DNA of 9,806 nt from an uncultured Bacilli bacterium (GCA_947598455.1 CANQFI010000061.1:1-9806), one strand, 5' to 3'. Positions 1 to 7,685 are shown, counted from the stretch's first letter. Program-made: numbers and translations. Notes: a model not told the origin generated them from the sequence alone.

Positions 1-54
1 TATATTATGCAAGATGGTGATATTTGCTACTTCAGATTTAATGTCAGCAAATAA
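1..54 (+). CDS. ychF: Redox-regulated ATPase YchF, C-terminal end (partial)
   Basis: This is the last 17 codons of a gene entering from the left, ending at TAA. The residues read YIMQDGDICYFRFNVSK. The pattern DGDxxxFRFNV is the end of the TGS domain of YchF (Obg-related ATPase), whose members typically finish with DGDVxxFxFNV. YchF binds ATP and ribosomes and is linked to stress and translation control. In Bacillus subtilis, ychF (yyaF) lies just upstream of rpsF-ssbA-rpsR, and the same genes follow here, which supports the call. Only the C-terminus is visible, so the G-domain motifs cannot be checked. Confidence 0.85.
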   Translation, partial: YIMQDGDICYFRFNVSK

Positions 55-61
55 ATAGTTA

Positions 62-868
62 ATGAAGTACATAAAAGAATTTTTTAGAAACGATCATCCT
101 TTTGTTCCGTTTAAAGAATTTGGTTTTATTCATTGTCTTTGTATCCTTTTAGTTATAATTACCTTAATAACAATATATCTTAATCGTAATAAAATATCTA
201 CTATGAATGATAAAACAAAACAAATAATTTTAAAGGGAACAGCTATATTAATGTTAATAAACATGGTTATATATAATATAGCCCCTCATATATTTGGTTA
301 TTTTGATTATAAAATTCATTTGCCTTTTCAATTATGTTTTATTGCTGGATATATGTTTATGTATGGTATTTTATTTGAAAAAGAATGGATTTTAAAACTT
401 ACCCTATTCTTATCATTTATTGGTCCGATCCCAGCTATCTTATGGCCAGACATGCCATCAACTTTCGATGATTTTAACTTCTGGAAATATTTTATTTCTC
501 ATCATATATTTATCTGTGCAAGTTTCTTTTCCTATTATGCTTTAAATTATCGTATAACAATAAAAGATATAATTAAAGCATTTATATTTACTAATTGTTT
601 AGTTTTAATTATGATGCCTTTTAATTATGCATTTAAAATGAATTATATCTATTCAAGCGAAATCCCTGCTAATATTAGAAATCTTTATCCATTCATTTCT
701 GATTTCCCTCCATTTCTAACTATTGAAGTAACTGGTCTTGTAATAGCTATTCTCCTTTATCAATTAATTAGAAAACGTAATAATGAATTAGATTTATTAA
801 TGGCTCAAACTACTAAAAAGAATAAAGCTAATCCAAAGAAAACTCATCGTAAAAAGAAGAATAAATAA
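62..868 (+). CDS. YwaF/TMEM164-family integral membrane protein
   Basis: A 268-residue hydrophobic protein with about seven predicted membrane helices, near residues 21-40, 55-72, 87-105, 110-129, 142-162, 170-192 and 216-236. Family-like landmarks are FGxxH at 20-24, just before the first helix, HLPFQLC at 86-92, and a His pair at 147-148. These match the YwaF family of conserved bacterial membrane proteins (related to eukaryotic TMEM164), whose function in bacteria is unknown. The last 20 residues are a lysine-rich cytoplasmic tail, longer than I would expect for B. subtilis YwaF. The start is bounded by an in-frame TAG at 56-58. There is no convincing Shine-Dalgarno sequence, and the gene begins 7 bases after the ychF stop, so translational coupling to ychF is likely. 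It sits between ychF and rpsF, which are adjacent in B. subtilis. Confidence 0.82.
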   Translation: MKYIKEFFRNDHPFVPFKEFGFIHCLCILLVIITLITIYLNRNKISTMNDKTKQIILKGTAILMLINMVIYNIAPHIFGYFDYKIHLPFQLCFIAGYMFMYGILFEKEWILKLTLFLSFIGPIPAILWPDMPSTFDDFNFWKYFISHHIFICASFFSYYALNYRITIKDIIKAFIFTNCLVLIMMPFNYAFKMNYIYSSEIPANIRNLYPFISDFPPFLTIEVTGLVIAILLYQLIRKRNNELDLLMAQTTKKNKANPKKTHRKKKNK

Positions 869-871
869 AAC

Positions 872-900
872 TTTACTTTACTTGATCTCCATGCTATAAT
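872..900 (+). promoter_or_regulatory. Promoter of the rpsF-ssb-rpsR operon
   Basis: TTTACT (872-877), a 17-base spacer, then TATAAT (895-900) preceded by TG at 892-893, giving an extended -10 element. The predicted start of transcription near 907 lies directly at the first hairpin of the rpsF leader. There is no terminator between the upstream membrane-protein gene and this promoter. Confidence 0.8.
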
Positions 901-907
901 ATGAAAC

Positions 908-966
908 GAGTAAGAAATTTACTCCTTGCTTTATATTGATATAAAGCCGAAAAGACCATAAGGAGG
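908..966 (+). promoter_or_regulatory. rpsF leader RNA, probable S6:S18 autoregulatory motif
   Basis: The leader can fold into a long-range stem CTCCTT (922-927) with AAGGAG (960-965). This encloses a 9-bp hairpin GCTTTATAT (928-936) / ATATAAAGC (939-947) and an unpaired 3' side that begins CCG (947-949) and includes GACC (954-957). A CCG-containing internal loop ahead of rpsF is the hallmark of the S6:S18 binding motif known from many bacteria, which imitates the 16S rRNA site of the S6-S18 complex. The outer stem covers the Shine-Dalgarno AAGGAGG of rpsF. An alternative hairpin GAGTAA (908-913) / TTACTC (919-924) competes for bases 922-924, so the two folds exclude each other. The fold was judged by eye, without an energy calculation or covariance model. 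Confidence 0.72.
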
Positions 967-972
967 TGCAAT

Positions 973-1263
973 ATGAACAAATATGAAATGATGTTCATTG
1001 TTAAAGCAACAATGGAAAGTGATCAAGTAAAAGCTACAGCTGAAAACATGAAAAATGTTGTTAGTTCTTGCGGAGGAACAGTTACAGAATTTAAAGAACT
1101 TGGCGAAAAAAAATTAGCATATCCAATTAAAAAAGAACTTAACGGTTATTACTTCGTAATGCAAATTGAAGCAACTAAAGAAGCTGAAGCTGAATTAAGC
1201 CGTAAAGCTGGCTTAGATGAAAACGTTCTAAGACATTTAATTGTTAAATTAGATGAGGAGTAA
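973..1263 (+). CDS. rpsF: 30S ribosomal protein S6
   Basis: A 96-residue protein starting MNKYEMMFIVKATM, the typical first beta strand of bacterial S6 (Y-E-x-M-x-I-x). It continues with the conserved region around GEKKLAYPIKKELNGYYF and the closing LDENVLRHLIVK. The length is standard. S6 binds S18 and 16S rRNA in the platform of the small subunit. The start is supported by AAGGAGG at 960-966, six bases before the ATG. It is first in an operon with ssb and rpsR, with 8 bases to ssb. The leader suggests feedback by the S6:S18 complex. Confidence 0.98.
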   Translation: MNKYEMMFIVKATMESDQVKATAENMKNVVSSCGGTVTEFKELGEKKLAYPIKKELNGYYFVMQIEATKEAEAELSRKAGLDENVLRHLIVKLDEE

Positions 1264-1271
1264 GATAAGCT

Positions 1272-1718
1272 ATGAATAAAGCGATTATTATCGGTAGATT
1301 AACTAGAGATCCAGAAATGCGTACGACAACTAGTGGTGTTAATTCAACAACTTTTACGGTAGCTGTATCTCGTAATTATACAAACCAAAATGGTGAAAGA
1401 GAAACAGATTTTCTTAATTGTGTAACTTGGCGTAAACAAGCTGAAAATGTTGCTAAGTATTGCAAAAAAGGTACACAAGTAGCAGTTGAAGGTAGAATCC
1501 AAACTAGAAGCTATGACGCACAAGATGGAACTAAAAGATATGTAACAGAGATTATTGCTGACAATGTAACATTCCTAGGTGGAAGAGGTACAGAAGTTAG
1601 TGAATCTAATAATTATGTAGGTCCAGAATCTAATGTAATTACTACAGACATTAGTGAAGATCCATTTAAAGACTTTGGTAATGAAGTACCATTAAGTGAT
1701 GATGACCTACCATTCTAA
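1272..1718 (+). CDS. ssb: Single-stranded DNA-binding protein
   Basis: A 148-residue protein with an N-terminal OB fold at about 1-105: MNKAIIIGRLTRDPEMR, then TFTVAVSRNYTNQNGERETDF, then the VAVEGRIQTRSY strand. A polar acidic tail follows and ends in DDDLPF, the conserved tip that recruits replication and repair partners. Aromatic and basic residues of the DNA-binding face (W52, the RNY motif) are present. SSB coats single-stranded DNA as a tetramer during replication, repair and recombination. Position between rpsF and rpsR is the classic Firmicute arrangement. A purine-rich GAGGAG lies inside the end of rpsF, about 11 bases before the start, so translation may be partly coupled. The linker is shorter than in B. 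subtilis SsbA. Confidence 0.98.
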   Translation: MNKAIIIGRLTRDPEMRTTTSGVNSTTFTVAVSRNYTNQNGERETDFLNCVTWRKQAENVAKYCKKGTQVAVEGRIQTRSYDAQDGTKRYVTEIIADNVTFLGGRGTEVSESNNYVGPESNVITTDISEDPFKDFGNEVPLSDDDLPF

Positions 1719-1733
1719 AAAGGAGGATTAAAA

Positions 1734-1949
1734 ATGGCTGAATTTTATCGTAAAAAGAAAAAAATATGCCAAATGTGTGCTGGTAAAAGTGTTGATTATA
1801 AAGACGTAATGATTATTTCTAAATATATTAACGAAAAAGGAAAAATCATGCCTCGTCGTATGACAGGTGCTTGTGCTAAGCATCAAAGACATATTGCTCA
1901 ACAAATTAAATGGGCAAGATATATGGCATTAATTCCATTTGTAAAATAA
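1734..1949 (+). CDS. rpsR: 30S ribosomal protein S18
   Basis: A 71-residue protein with the S18 core: CQMC at 12-15, SVDYKDV, the ISKYINEKGKIMPRR segment and the TGACAKHQRHIAQQIKWAR helix. The cysteines C12, C15 and C47, with a histidine next to the last, suggest the metal-binding version of S18 rather than the cysteine-free paralogue. S18 pairs with S6 on the platform of the 30S subunit. A perfect AAAGGAGG precedes the ATG. It is the last gene of the operon and is followed within a few bases by a terminator. Confidence 0.98.
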   Translation: MAEFYRKKKKICQMCAGKSVDYKDVMIISKYINEKGKIMPRRMTGACAKHQRHIAQQIKWARYMALIPFVK

Positions 1950-1955
1950 GAATCT

Positions 1956-1980
1956 AATACTCAGAAATGAGTATTTTTTT
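1956..1980 (+). terminator. Intrinsic terminator of the rpsF operon
   Basis: Stem AATACTCA (1956-1963), GAAA tetraloop (1964-1967), TGAGTATT (1968-1975), then a T run to 1980. It separates the ribosomal operon from the secretion genes. Confidence 0.9.
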
Positions 1981-2005
1981 ATGCCTCATTTCCGTAAATA
2001 TTATT

Positions 2006-2034
2006 TTGAATATACGAGTAATATGTGATATTAT
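2006..2034 (+). promoter_or_regulatory. Promoter of essC-esaB
   Basis: TTGAAT (2006-2011), a 17-base spacer, then TATTAT (2029-2034) with TG at 2026-2027, an extended -10. Transcription would begin near 2041, leaving a leader of only about 20 bases. This placement excludes a GTG start at 2040 for essC. Confidence 0.72.
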
Positions 2035-2047
2035 TATAAGTGATAAT

Positions 2048-2054
2048 AGAGGTG
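2048..2054 (+). promoter_or_regulatory. Ribosome binding site that decides the essC start
   Basis: AGAGGTG lies six bases before the ATG at 2061. An in-frame GTG at 2040 would extend the protein by 7 residues, but it lacks a binding site and would fall at or before the predicted transcription start. Confidence 0.85.
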
Positions 2055-2060
2055 TTGGCA

Positions 2061-5000
2061 ATGAAGATAACTTTATTCTTAAACGACAAAATAATGGAAT
2101 TCTTTTTACCAAATCAAGTATCAGGAAGTTACAGCTTTGATGAACATCAAAATGAAGATTACAAATTAATCAATATTGAAGCTGAAGATAATGAATGGGT
2201 ATTATATTCTAAAGAACATGTAAAAGTAGTTATTAATAATATTTGTGAATCTAAAATTGCTTTAGAACCTAATCATTTTTATATTCTTCAAAGAGAAGAT
2301 ATTTATTATGCTATATATACATCTCTATCTTATGATTCAAAACAATTTATTTATGGTTATAATGATAATATTAATTTAATAATTGGTAATTCTGATAATT
2401 GTAATTTAGTATATGAATGTCCTTTTATAAATGGCATGGCCGCTCAAATAACTAAAGTTAATAATTGCTTAAAAATGGCCATTAATCCAGATACTCTTTC
2501 ATATAAAAACGACGAAAGAATTACTGAAAAAGAAATTATGATATTTCCTGGTGATATTATCAATATTTATGGACTAAGAATATTTATTTTAAACTCATTA
2601 ATTCTTATTAATAACCCATATAATGGTATTAGAATTAATCAAATATCTTCAGGTACATATCCTTTTAGCTATAATCCAGCAAAATACGAAAATAAAGAAG
2701 TAAAAGAACAAGATTTATACGATAAAAAAAGTTATTTTACTAAATCACCACGTATTAGAAGGCAAGTAGAAGAAGTTGAAATAAAAATAGATAAACCACC
2801 TAATAGTGGTGATGCTGATAAAATGCCTTTAATCCTTACTATTGGTCCAATGTTAACCATGGCAGCTTCATCAGGATTAGGTTTAATTCAAACTTTTACT
2901 AGAATAAGTAATGGCGAAACAACTTGGGAAAAATCGTGGCCACAAGTTGTAACATCAATCTTAATGATGACATCATCCTTATTATGGCCATTAATAACTA
3001 ATTTTTTTAATCGTCACTCAGAAAAAGTTAAAAAAGAAAAAACAATTAAACTATATACTAAATATTTAGAAAAAAAAGAAGCAGAATTAAAAAAAGAATT
3101 AATTCTTCAAAAAAATATTTGGGACGAAAATCTTTTACCAACTAATGATTGTTTAAAAATTATTAATACTCGAAAAAATAATTTTTGGTGTAAAAGAGTT
3201 GAGCAAAGTGATTTTTTATCTGTAAGAGTAGGTATTGGACGAGTACCACTACAAGTAGATGTGAGTTGGCCAGAAGAAGGCTTTACAATTGAAGAAGACA
3301 ATTTAAAAGAAATGGCTGATAAAGTAGTAGAAGCCTATAAATATATTGAAAATTGTCCTTTGGAATATTCATTCTCTGAAAATTTTTTAACAGCTATTAT
3401 GGGTGTTGAAAAAAAATGTTATGGTTTTGTCAATAATATATTACTTCAATTAATGACATTCTATTGTTATGATGAATTAAAAATAGTTGTTTTTACTAAT
3501 AAAGCTAAAGAACATAAGTGGGAATATTTAAAATATAGTAACTATTGTTTTACCGATGATAAAAGTATTAGATTTTTTGCTTCTAATATGGATGAATCGA
3601 AAGAACTAGGAAATTATTTAATTCAAGAATTAAGTTATAAGTTGCAATTTATTGAAGGATCAGATTCGAAACTACCACCTCAAAAACCTCATTACTTAAT
3701 TATCTGCGATAATTATCCTTCTTGTAAAAAAATTGAATTCTTTAAAATATTAACAGAACTAGATAGTCAAATCGGATATAGTACAATTATTCTTGAAAAT
3801 AAACTTGATAAATTACCAAGTAAATGTATTAACTTTATTAATTTAAATGAAGGTCAATCTGGAATTTTAAAAAATTCTTACGAAAAAGCTGAAATAATAA
3901 ATTTTCATGATGAAATTGATTATAATATAAATATGTTTAAAGTAACAAAAATACTATCTAATATTCCTGTTGAAATAGAAGGCGCTGCAACTACAATTCC
4001 AGATTCTATAGAATTCTTAGAAATGGAAAAAGTAGGTAAAGTAGAACAATTAAATGTTTTAAATAGATGGAATACAAATGATTCAACTAAATCATTAAAA
4101 GCCGAAATAGGTGTCGATAAAACGGAAAATTATATTTATTTAGATTTACATGAGAAATATCATGGACCTCATGGGTTAGTTGCTGGTACTACTGGTTCAG
4201 GTAAATCAGAATTTATAATTACTTATATATTATCAATGGCTATTAATTATAGTCCAGATGATATCGCCTTTATTTTAATTGACTATAAAGGTGGTGGTTT
4301 AGCTTACGCTTTCGAAAATAAGTTAACAGGTGTTAAACTACCACATTTAGCTGGTACAATAACAAACCTAGATAAATCAGAAATGCACAGAACATTAGTA
4401 AGTATCGATTCAGAAGTAAAACGTCGTCAAGCTGAATTTAACAAGGCACGTGATTTATTAGGAGAATCAACAATAGATATCTATAAATATCAAGGATTTT
4501 ATCATGAAGGCAAACTAAAGGAACCAATTCCTCATTTATTTCTAATAGCTGATGAGTTTGCCGAATTAAAAGCTCAACAACCAGATTTCATGCAAAATTT
4601 AATAAGTGTAGCACGTATTGGTCGTTCGTTAGGAGTCCATTTAATTTTGGCAACACAAAAACCAAGTGGCGTAGTTGATGACCAAATTTGGTCAAATACA
4701 AAATTTAGAGTATGTTTAAAAGTTGCTGATGCTAGTGATAGTAATGAAATGATAAAAAAACCCGATGCAGCATTATTAAAACAAAGTGGTAGATTTTACT
4801 TACAAGTTGGTATGGACGAAATTTTTGAACTAGGTCAATCTGGTTGGGCTGGTGCTAAATATTACCCATCAGATAATATTGCTAAACAAGTAGATAGAAG
4901 TGTTTCATTTATTGATAACAGTGGTCAAATAATCAAAAGAATTCAAGAAAGTTCATCGACAGTGCAAAAAGAAGCTAAAGGTGAACAATTAGCTGCGGTT

Positions 5001-6620
5001 ATGGGAGAAATTATCAAAGTAGCTAAACAAACTAACAAGCAAGTAAAAAGATTATGGCTTGATAATATTCCACCAGTTATTCTTGTTGATGAAACAGAAA
5101 AGAAATATAACATTGTTCATAAACCATATGAAGTTACTGCTACCATAGGTGAGTATGATGCACCTGAACTCCAAAAACAAGGTATTGTAACACAATTATT
5201 ATTAGATGAAGGTAATACTATTATTTATGGCAATGATGGGGCAGAAAGAGAAAGTATAATAAATTCTATAATTTATTCTGTCTCAAAATATCATACATCA
5301 AGTGAAGTAAACTTTTACGCTATTGATTATGGATCAGAATCTTTAAGAATGTTTATGAATATACCACATTTTGGTGGTATTGCCTTTAATGGTGAAACAG
5401 AAAAATTAAATAACTTGATAAAACTAATTAGAGAAGAAATGAAAAAAAGAAAAGATATGTTCTTAGAATATGGTGGTGATTACAAAAACTATATAAAAAA
5501 TAGTGGCAAAAAAATACCTTTAAAAGTTATTATATTAAACAATTATGATTCTATATTTGAAAATAATCGTGATATTAATGATATAATGATAGAAATAGTA
5601 AGAGATTCAGCAAGATATGGTATTATTTACATTTTTACTTGCAATTCTACGCGTTCGATTACTGCTAAAATTGCTGATAATTGTTCAAAACGTTATGCTC
5701 TAAAATTAAAAGATACATTTGAATATTCTGAAGCTTTAGATACTAAAGTACATCAAACCCCACCAGAAATAATAGGTAGAGGCTTATATAATAGTGAAGG
5801 TGTTCACGAATTTCAAACATCATCTATCGTTGGCGATGAGTCACAATTGAACAAATTCTTAATTGATTATACTAATTATTTAAAAAATCAAAATCAAGAA
5901 AAAGCACCAAAAATACCAATTTTACCAGATGTTGTAACTATTAATGATGTAAAAGAAAGTATCAAAGATATCAGTTGTTTCCCATTAGGAATTATCAAAA
6001 GCAATTTGGATATATGTACAACAAATTTCAAAGAAGGCAATGGTCGAATTATTTCTTCTAACAAAATTAGCAATACAATAACATATGTAAAATCTTTAAT
6101 TAAAATATTTAAACTTATTAATTATACACCAGTTATTATTGATGGTAATAAAGGATTAGAATCTATCAAATCCGAAAATTCAAATTATTTTAATGAAAAA
6201 TTTGATGAAGTAATAGATAAAATTATTAATCTAGTTGATAGTTATAAAGAAGAATCCAAACCATTAAATATTTCAATATTCTTATTTGGTATAAGCAAAA
6301 TACTTAATAAATTAGAAAATACAAATAAAATAGAGGAACTATTTACGGCATTAAAAAAATATGATGAACTTCCAATATTACTTATTGATGAGCCTACCAA
6401 ACTTAGGGAGTATGCATATGAAAACTGGTATAAAACATTTGCTAACAATGAAGGTGTGTGGATAGGAACTGGATTATTTGATCAAAATGCTTTAAAAACA
6501 TCTGGTTATGATAGAGCATTATCTGGTGAATATCCTAATAATATGGGATTCTATATTTCAGAAGGCATACCTAAACTAATTAAACTAATAGAAACAGATG
6601 GTGAAAGTAATGAACAATAA
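2061..6620 (+). CDS. essC: Type VII secretion ATPase EssC/YukB (FtsK/SpoIIIE family)
   Basis: A 1519-residue membrane ATPase, the usual size for EssC. Order of parts (numbered from 2061): an N-terminal FHA-like region at about 1-200, two membrane helices near 256-280 and 293-316, a linker, then three ATPase modules. D1 has an intact Walker A GTTGSGKS (709-716) and Walker B LFLIADEF with D831 and E832. D2 keeps the fold (NFYAIDYGSESL; a Walker B-like IILNNYD), but its P-loop position reads YGNDGAERES without GK[ST]. D3 (about 1283-1513) likewise lacks a Walker A, and its Walker B position reads IFLFGISKIL without acidic residues. EssC is the hexameric motor and substrate receptor of the T7SSb at the membrane; in the related EccC the last ATPase domain binds the cargo signal. 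It overlaps the next gene by 11 bases. Confidence 0.96.
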   Translation: MKITLFLNDKIMEFFLPNQVSGSYSFDEHQNEDYKLINIEAEDNEWVLYSKEHVKVVINNICESKIALEPNHFYILQREDIYYAIYTSLSYDSKQFIYGYNDNINLIIGNSDNCNLVYECPFINGMAAQITKVNNCLKMAINPDTLSYKNDERITEKEIMIFPGDIINIYGLRIFILNSLILINNPYNGIRINQISSGTYPFSYNPAKYENKEVKEQDLYDKKSYFTKSPRIRRQVEEVEIKIDKPPNSGDADKMPLILTIGPMLTMAASSGLGLIQTFTRISNGETTWEKSWPQVVTSILMMTSSLLWPLITNFFNRHSEKVKKEKTIKLYTKYLEKKEAELKKELILQKNIWDENLLPTNDCLKIINTRKNNFWCKRVEQSDFLSVRVGIGRVPLQVDVSWPEEGFTIEEDNLKEMADKVVEAYKYIENCPLEYSFSENFLTAIMGVEKKCYGFVNNILLQLMTFYCYDELKIVVFTNKAKEHKWEYLKYSNYCFTDDKSIRFFASNMDESKELGNYLIQELSYKLQFIEGSDSKLPPQKPHYLIICDNYPSCKKIEFFKILTELDSQIGYSTIILENKLDKLPSKCINFINLNEGQSGILKNSYEKAEIINFHDEIDYNINMFKVTKILSNIPVEIEGAATTIPDSIEFLEMEKVGKVEQLNVLNRWNTNDSTKSLKAEIGVDKTENYIYLDLHEKYHGPHGLVAGTTGSGKSEFIITYILSMAINYSPDDIAFILIDYKGGGLAYAFENKLTGVKLPHLAGTITNLDKSEMHRTLVSIDSEVKRRQAEFNKARDLLGESTIDIYKYQGFYHEGKLKEPIPHLFLIADEFAELKAQQPDFMQNLISVARIGRSLGVHLILATQKPSGVVDDQIWSNTKFRVCLKVADASDSNEMIKKPDAALLKQSGRFYLQVGMDEIFELGQSGWAGAKYYPSDNIAKQVDRSVSFIDNSGQIIKRIQESSSTVQKEAKGEQLAAVMGEIIKVAKQTNKQVKRLWLDNIPPVILVDETEKKYNIVHKPYEVTATIGEYDAPELQKQGIVTQLLLDEGNTIIYGNDGAERESIINSIIYSVSKYHTSSEVNFYAIDYGSESLRMFMNIPHFGGIAFNGETEKLNNLIKLIREEMKKRKDMFLEYGGDYKNYIKNSGKKIPLKVIILNNYDSIFENNRDINDIMIEIVRDSARYGIIYIFTCNSTRSITAKIADNCSKRYALKLKDTFEYSEALDTKVHQTPPEIIGRGLYNSEGVHEFQTSSIVGDESQLNKFLIDYTNYLKNQNQEKAPKIPILPDVVTINDVKESIKDISCFPLGIIKSNLDICTTNFKEGNGRIISSNKISNTITYVKSLIKIFKLINYTPVIIDGNKGLESIKSENSNYFNEKFDEVIDKIINLVDSYKEESKPLNISIFLFGISKILNKLENTNKIEELFTALKKYDELPILLIDEPTKLREYAYENWYKTFANNEGVWIGTGLFDQNALKTSGYDRALSGEYPNNMGFYISEGIPKLIKLIETDGESNEQ

Positions 6621-6870
6621 AGTTTTAATTAAATTATATGTTCCAGAATATGGAAGAAACTTTGATGTATACATTCCTGTTAACTATTTAGTATGGAAAG
6701 TAAGCAAAATGTTAGCTAAATGTATTGGAGATTTATGTAACTATAATATAGATTTAAGTCGAGAATTTATATTAATAAATAAAGATACTGATGAAATATA
6801 TAATAATAACGCAATTATTAGGGATACTAATATTAGAAATGGTTCAGAAATTATAATTATTAGTTATTAA
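6610..6870 (+). CDS. esaB: EsaB/YukD-like ubiquitin-fold protein of the T7SS
   Basis: An 86-residue protein starting MNNKVLIKLYVPEYGRNFDVYIP and ending NGSEIIIISY. It has a beta strand, a hairpin, a helix (VWKVSKMLAKCIGDL), and a final strand after an NGS turn, which is the ubiquitin-like layout of YukD/EsaB. These small cytosolic proteins belong to T7SSb clusters and are needed for secretion or for its regulation. ATG at 6610 is chosen because GGTGA lies five bases before it (6600-6604). Earlier in-frame starts at 6598 and 6601 have no such site. The start lies inside the end of essC, so translation is coupled. The gene follows essC here, whereas in Staphylococcus aureus it precedes essB and essC. 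The call rests on size, fold pattern and context. Confidence 0.85.
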   Translation: MNNKVLIKLYVPEYGRNFDVYIPVNYLVWKVSKMLAKCIGDLCNYNIDLSREFILINKDTDEIYNNNAIIRDTNIRNGSEIIIISY

Positions 6871-6889
6871 ATGTAAAAAAAATGTAAAA
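6869..6889 (+). repeat. Direct repeat upstream of a strong promoter
   Basis: AAATGTAAAA occurs twice (6869-6878 and 6880-6889), 11 bases apart, which is one helical turn. It ends 14 bases before the -35 box at 6904. It could be an activator site or an A-rich UP-like element; chance in A/T-rich DNA is also possible. Confidence 0.4.
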
Positions 6890-6903
6890 TAAGATTAAAA
6901 TAA

Positions 6904-6932
6904 TTGTCAGAAAGAAAAAGTTATAATATAAT
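6904..6932 (+). promoter_or_regulatory. Strong promoter of the WXG-like substrate gene
   Basis: TTGTCA (6904-6909), a 17-base spacer and a perfect TATAAT (6927-6932). Another TATAAT at 6922 has only a 12-base spacer and is less likely. Transcription should begin near 6939. Confidence 0.85.
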
Positions 6933-6941
6933 CAAATCAGA

Positions 6942-6959
6942 GTAGATGAGGTAATCTAC
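6942..6959 (+). promoter_or_regulatory. 5' stem-loop of the substrate mRNA
   Basis: GTAGAT (6942-6947), loop GAGGTA, ATCTAC (6954-6959). It begins two or three bases from the predicted 5' end of the transcript. Hairpins in that position can protect Firmicute mRNAs from decay that starts at the 5' end. The loop contains a GAGG sequence, but no start codon follows at a suitable distance. The gene's own ribosome site AGAAGGA is at 6977-6983. Confidence 0.5.
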
Positions 6960-6989
6960 GATAAAGATATTTAGAAAGAAGGAAAAAAA

Positions 6990-7667
6990 ATGCCAGACAA
7001 AATTGGTGTCGTTCCATCAGAAGTGGAAAAAACAATAAACCAAGCAAATACAGATATTACTGACACAGTACAAGTACTACAAGATAGCTTTAATAATGTA
7101 TTAACAGCATTAGCTGAAAACTGGGGAACAGTAGATGGAAAAGATTGGGTAACTAACACATTGGTACCTCATATTACATCAACTGTTGGTGAAATTTGTA
7201 AAACTCTAGTTAAAATCCCACAAGTAGTTCGTTCAACAGCTATAGAACAAGCAAAAGAAACTGGAAACTTTATTACAACACCATCAGTAGTAACTCCTAA
7301 AATGGGAGAATTAACTAATAACATGAAAGATAGTTTAGGTGATGGTGATTTAATTGGTATCTACAACTCATTACATGATGACGTTGATACAGCAATGACT
7401 ACATTATTAAAAAATTGCAATGAAATTCTAGGAACTACAGCAACTAATATTAATACTAACTGTCAAAGAGCGTTCTTAAGTGATACAGAAGCTAATGCAG
7501 TTGCTGCTCAAGCACAAAAATATGTTACTGATGTTCAAACAAGTATAGCTGGAGTAATTACTGAAATGCAAACACAAATTAATACTAATACTGAAAGTTG
7601 TCAAACATTCGAACGTAGTATTCAAGCTGCTGGACTTCAATCAGGCGAAGGATCTGGAGGAAATTAG
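6990..7667 (+). CDS. WXG100-like protein, probable T7SS substrate
   Basis: A 225-residue, almost wholly helical acidic protein without signal peptide or membrane segment. The N-terminal part has a helix, a turn ENWGTVDGKDW (43-53; W45-G46 stands in for WXG), and a second helix, as in ESAT-6/WXG100 proteins. The second part (about 120-215) looks like another helical hairpin with FLSDTEANAV at the turn, so it may be a tandem WXG-like fold of twice the usual length. It ends in a glycine/serine tail, SGEGSGGN. There are four cysteines (70, 143, 158, 204). No C-terminal YxxxD/E export motif is seen. Strong promoter, strong AGAAGGA binding site and codon use less A/T-biased than in neighbours point to high expression. 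It follows essC-esaB, so export by this system is likely but inferred. I do not recognise an exact family. Confidence 0.7.
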   Translation: MPDKIGVVPSEVEKTINQANTDITDTVQVLQDSFNNVLTALAENWGTVDGKDWVTNTLVPHITSTVGEICKTLVKIPQVVRSTAIEQAKETGNFITTPSVVTPKMGELTNNMKDSLGDGDLIGIYNSLHDDVDTAMTTLLKNCNEILGTTATNINTNCQRAFLSDTEANAVAAQAQKYVTDVQTSIAGVITEMQTQINTNTESCQTFERSIQAAGLQSGEGSGGN

Positions 7668-7685
7668 TATTTAAAAGAAAAAGAT

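Noticed and set aside
2040..2060. GTG start for essC at 2040 adding 7 residues
   Set aside because: No ribosome site before it, and it coincides with the predicted transcription start; ATG at 2061 has AGAGGTG at good spacing.
3107..3301. Minus-strand ORF inside essC
   Set aside because: It is a shadow of the long, clearly conserved essC frame and has no ribosome site or recognisable protein.
6242..6448. Second minus-strand ORF inside essC
   Set aside because: It is another shadow of the conserved essC frame.
6971..7159. Minus-strand ORF over the start of the WXG-like gene
   Set aside because: It is antisense to the strongly supported plus-strand gene and has no own signals.
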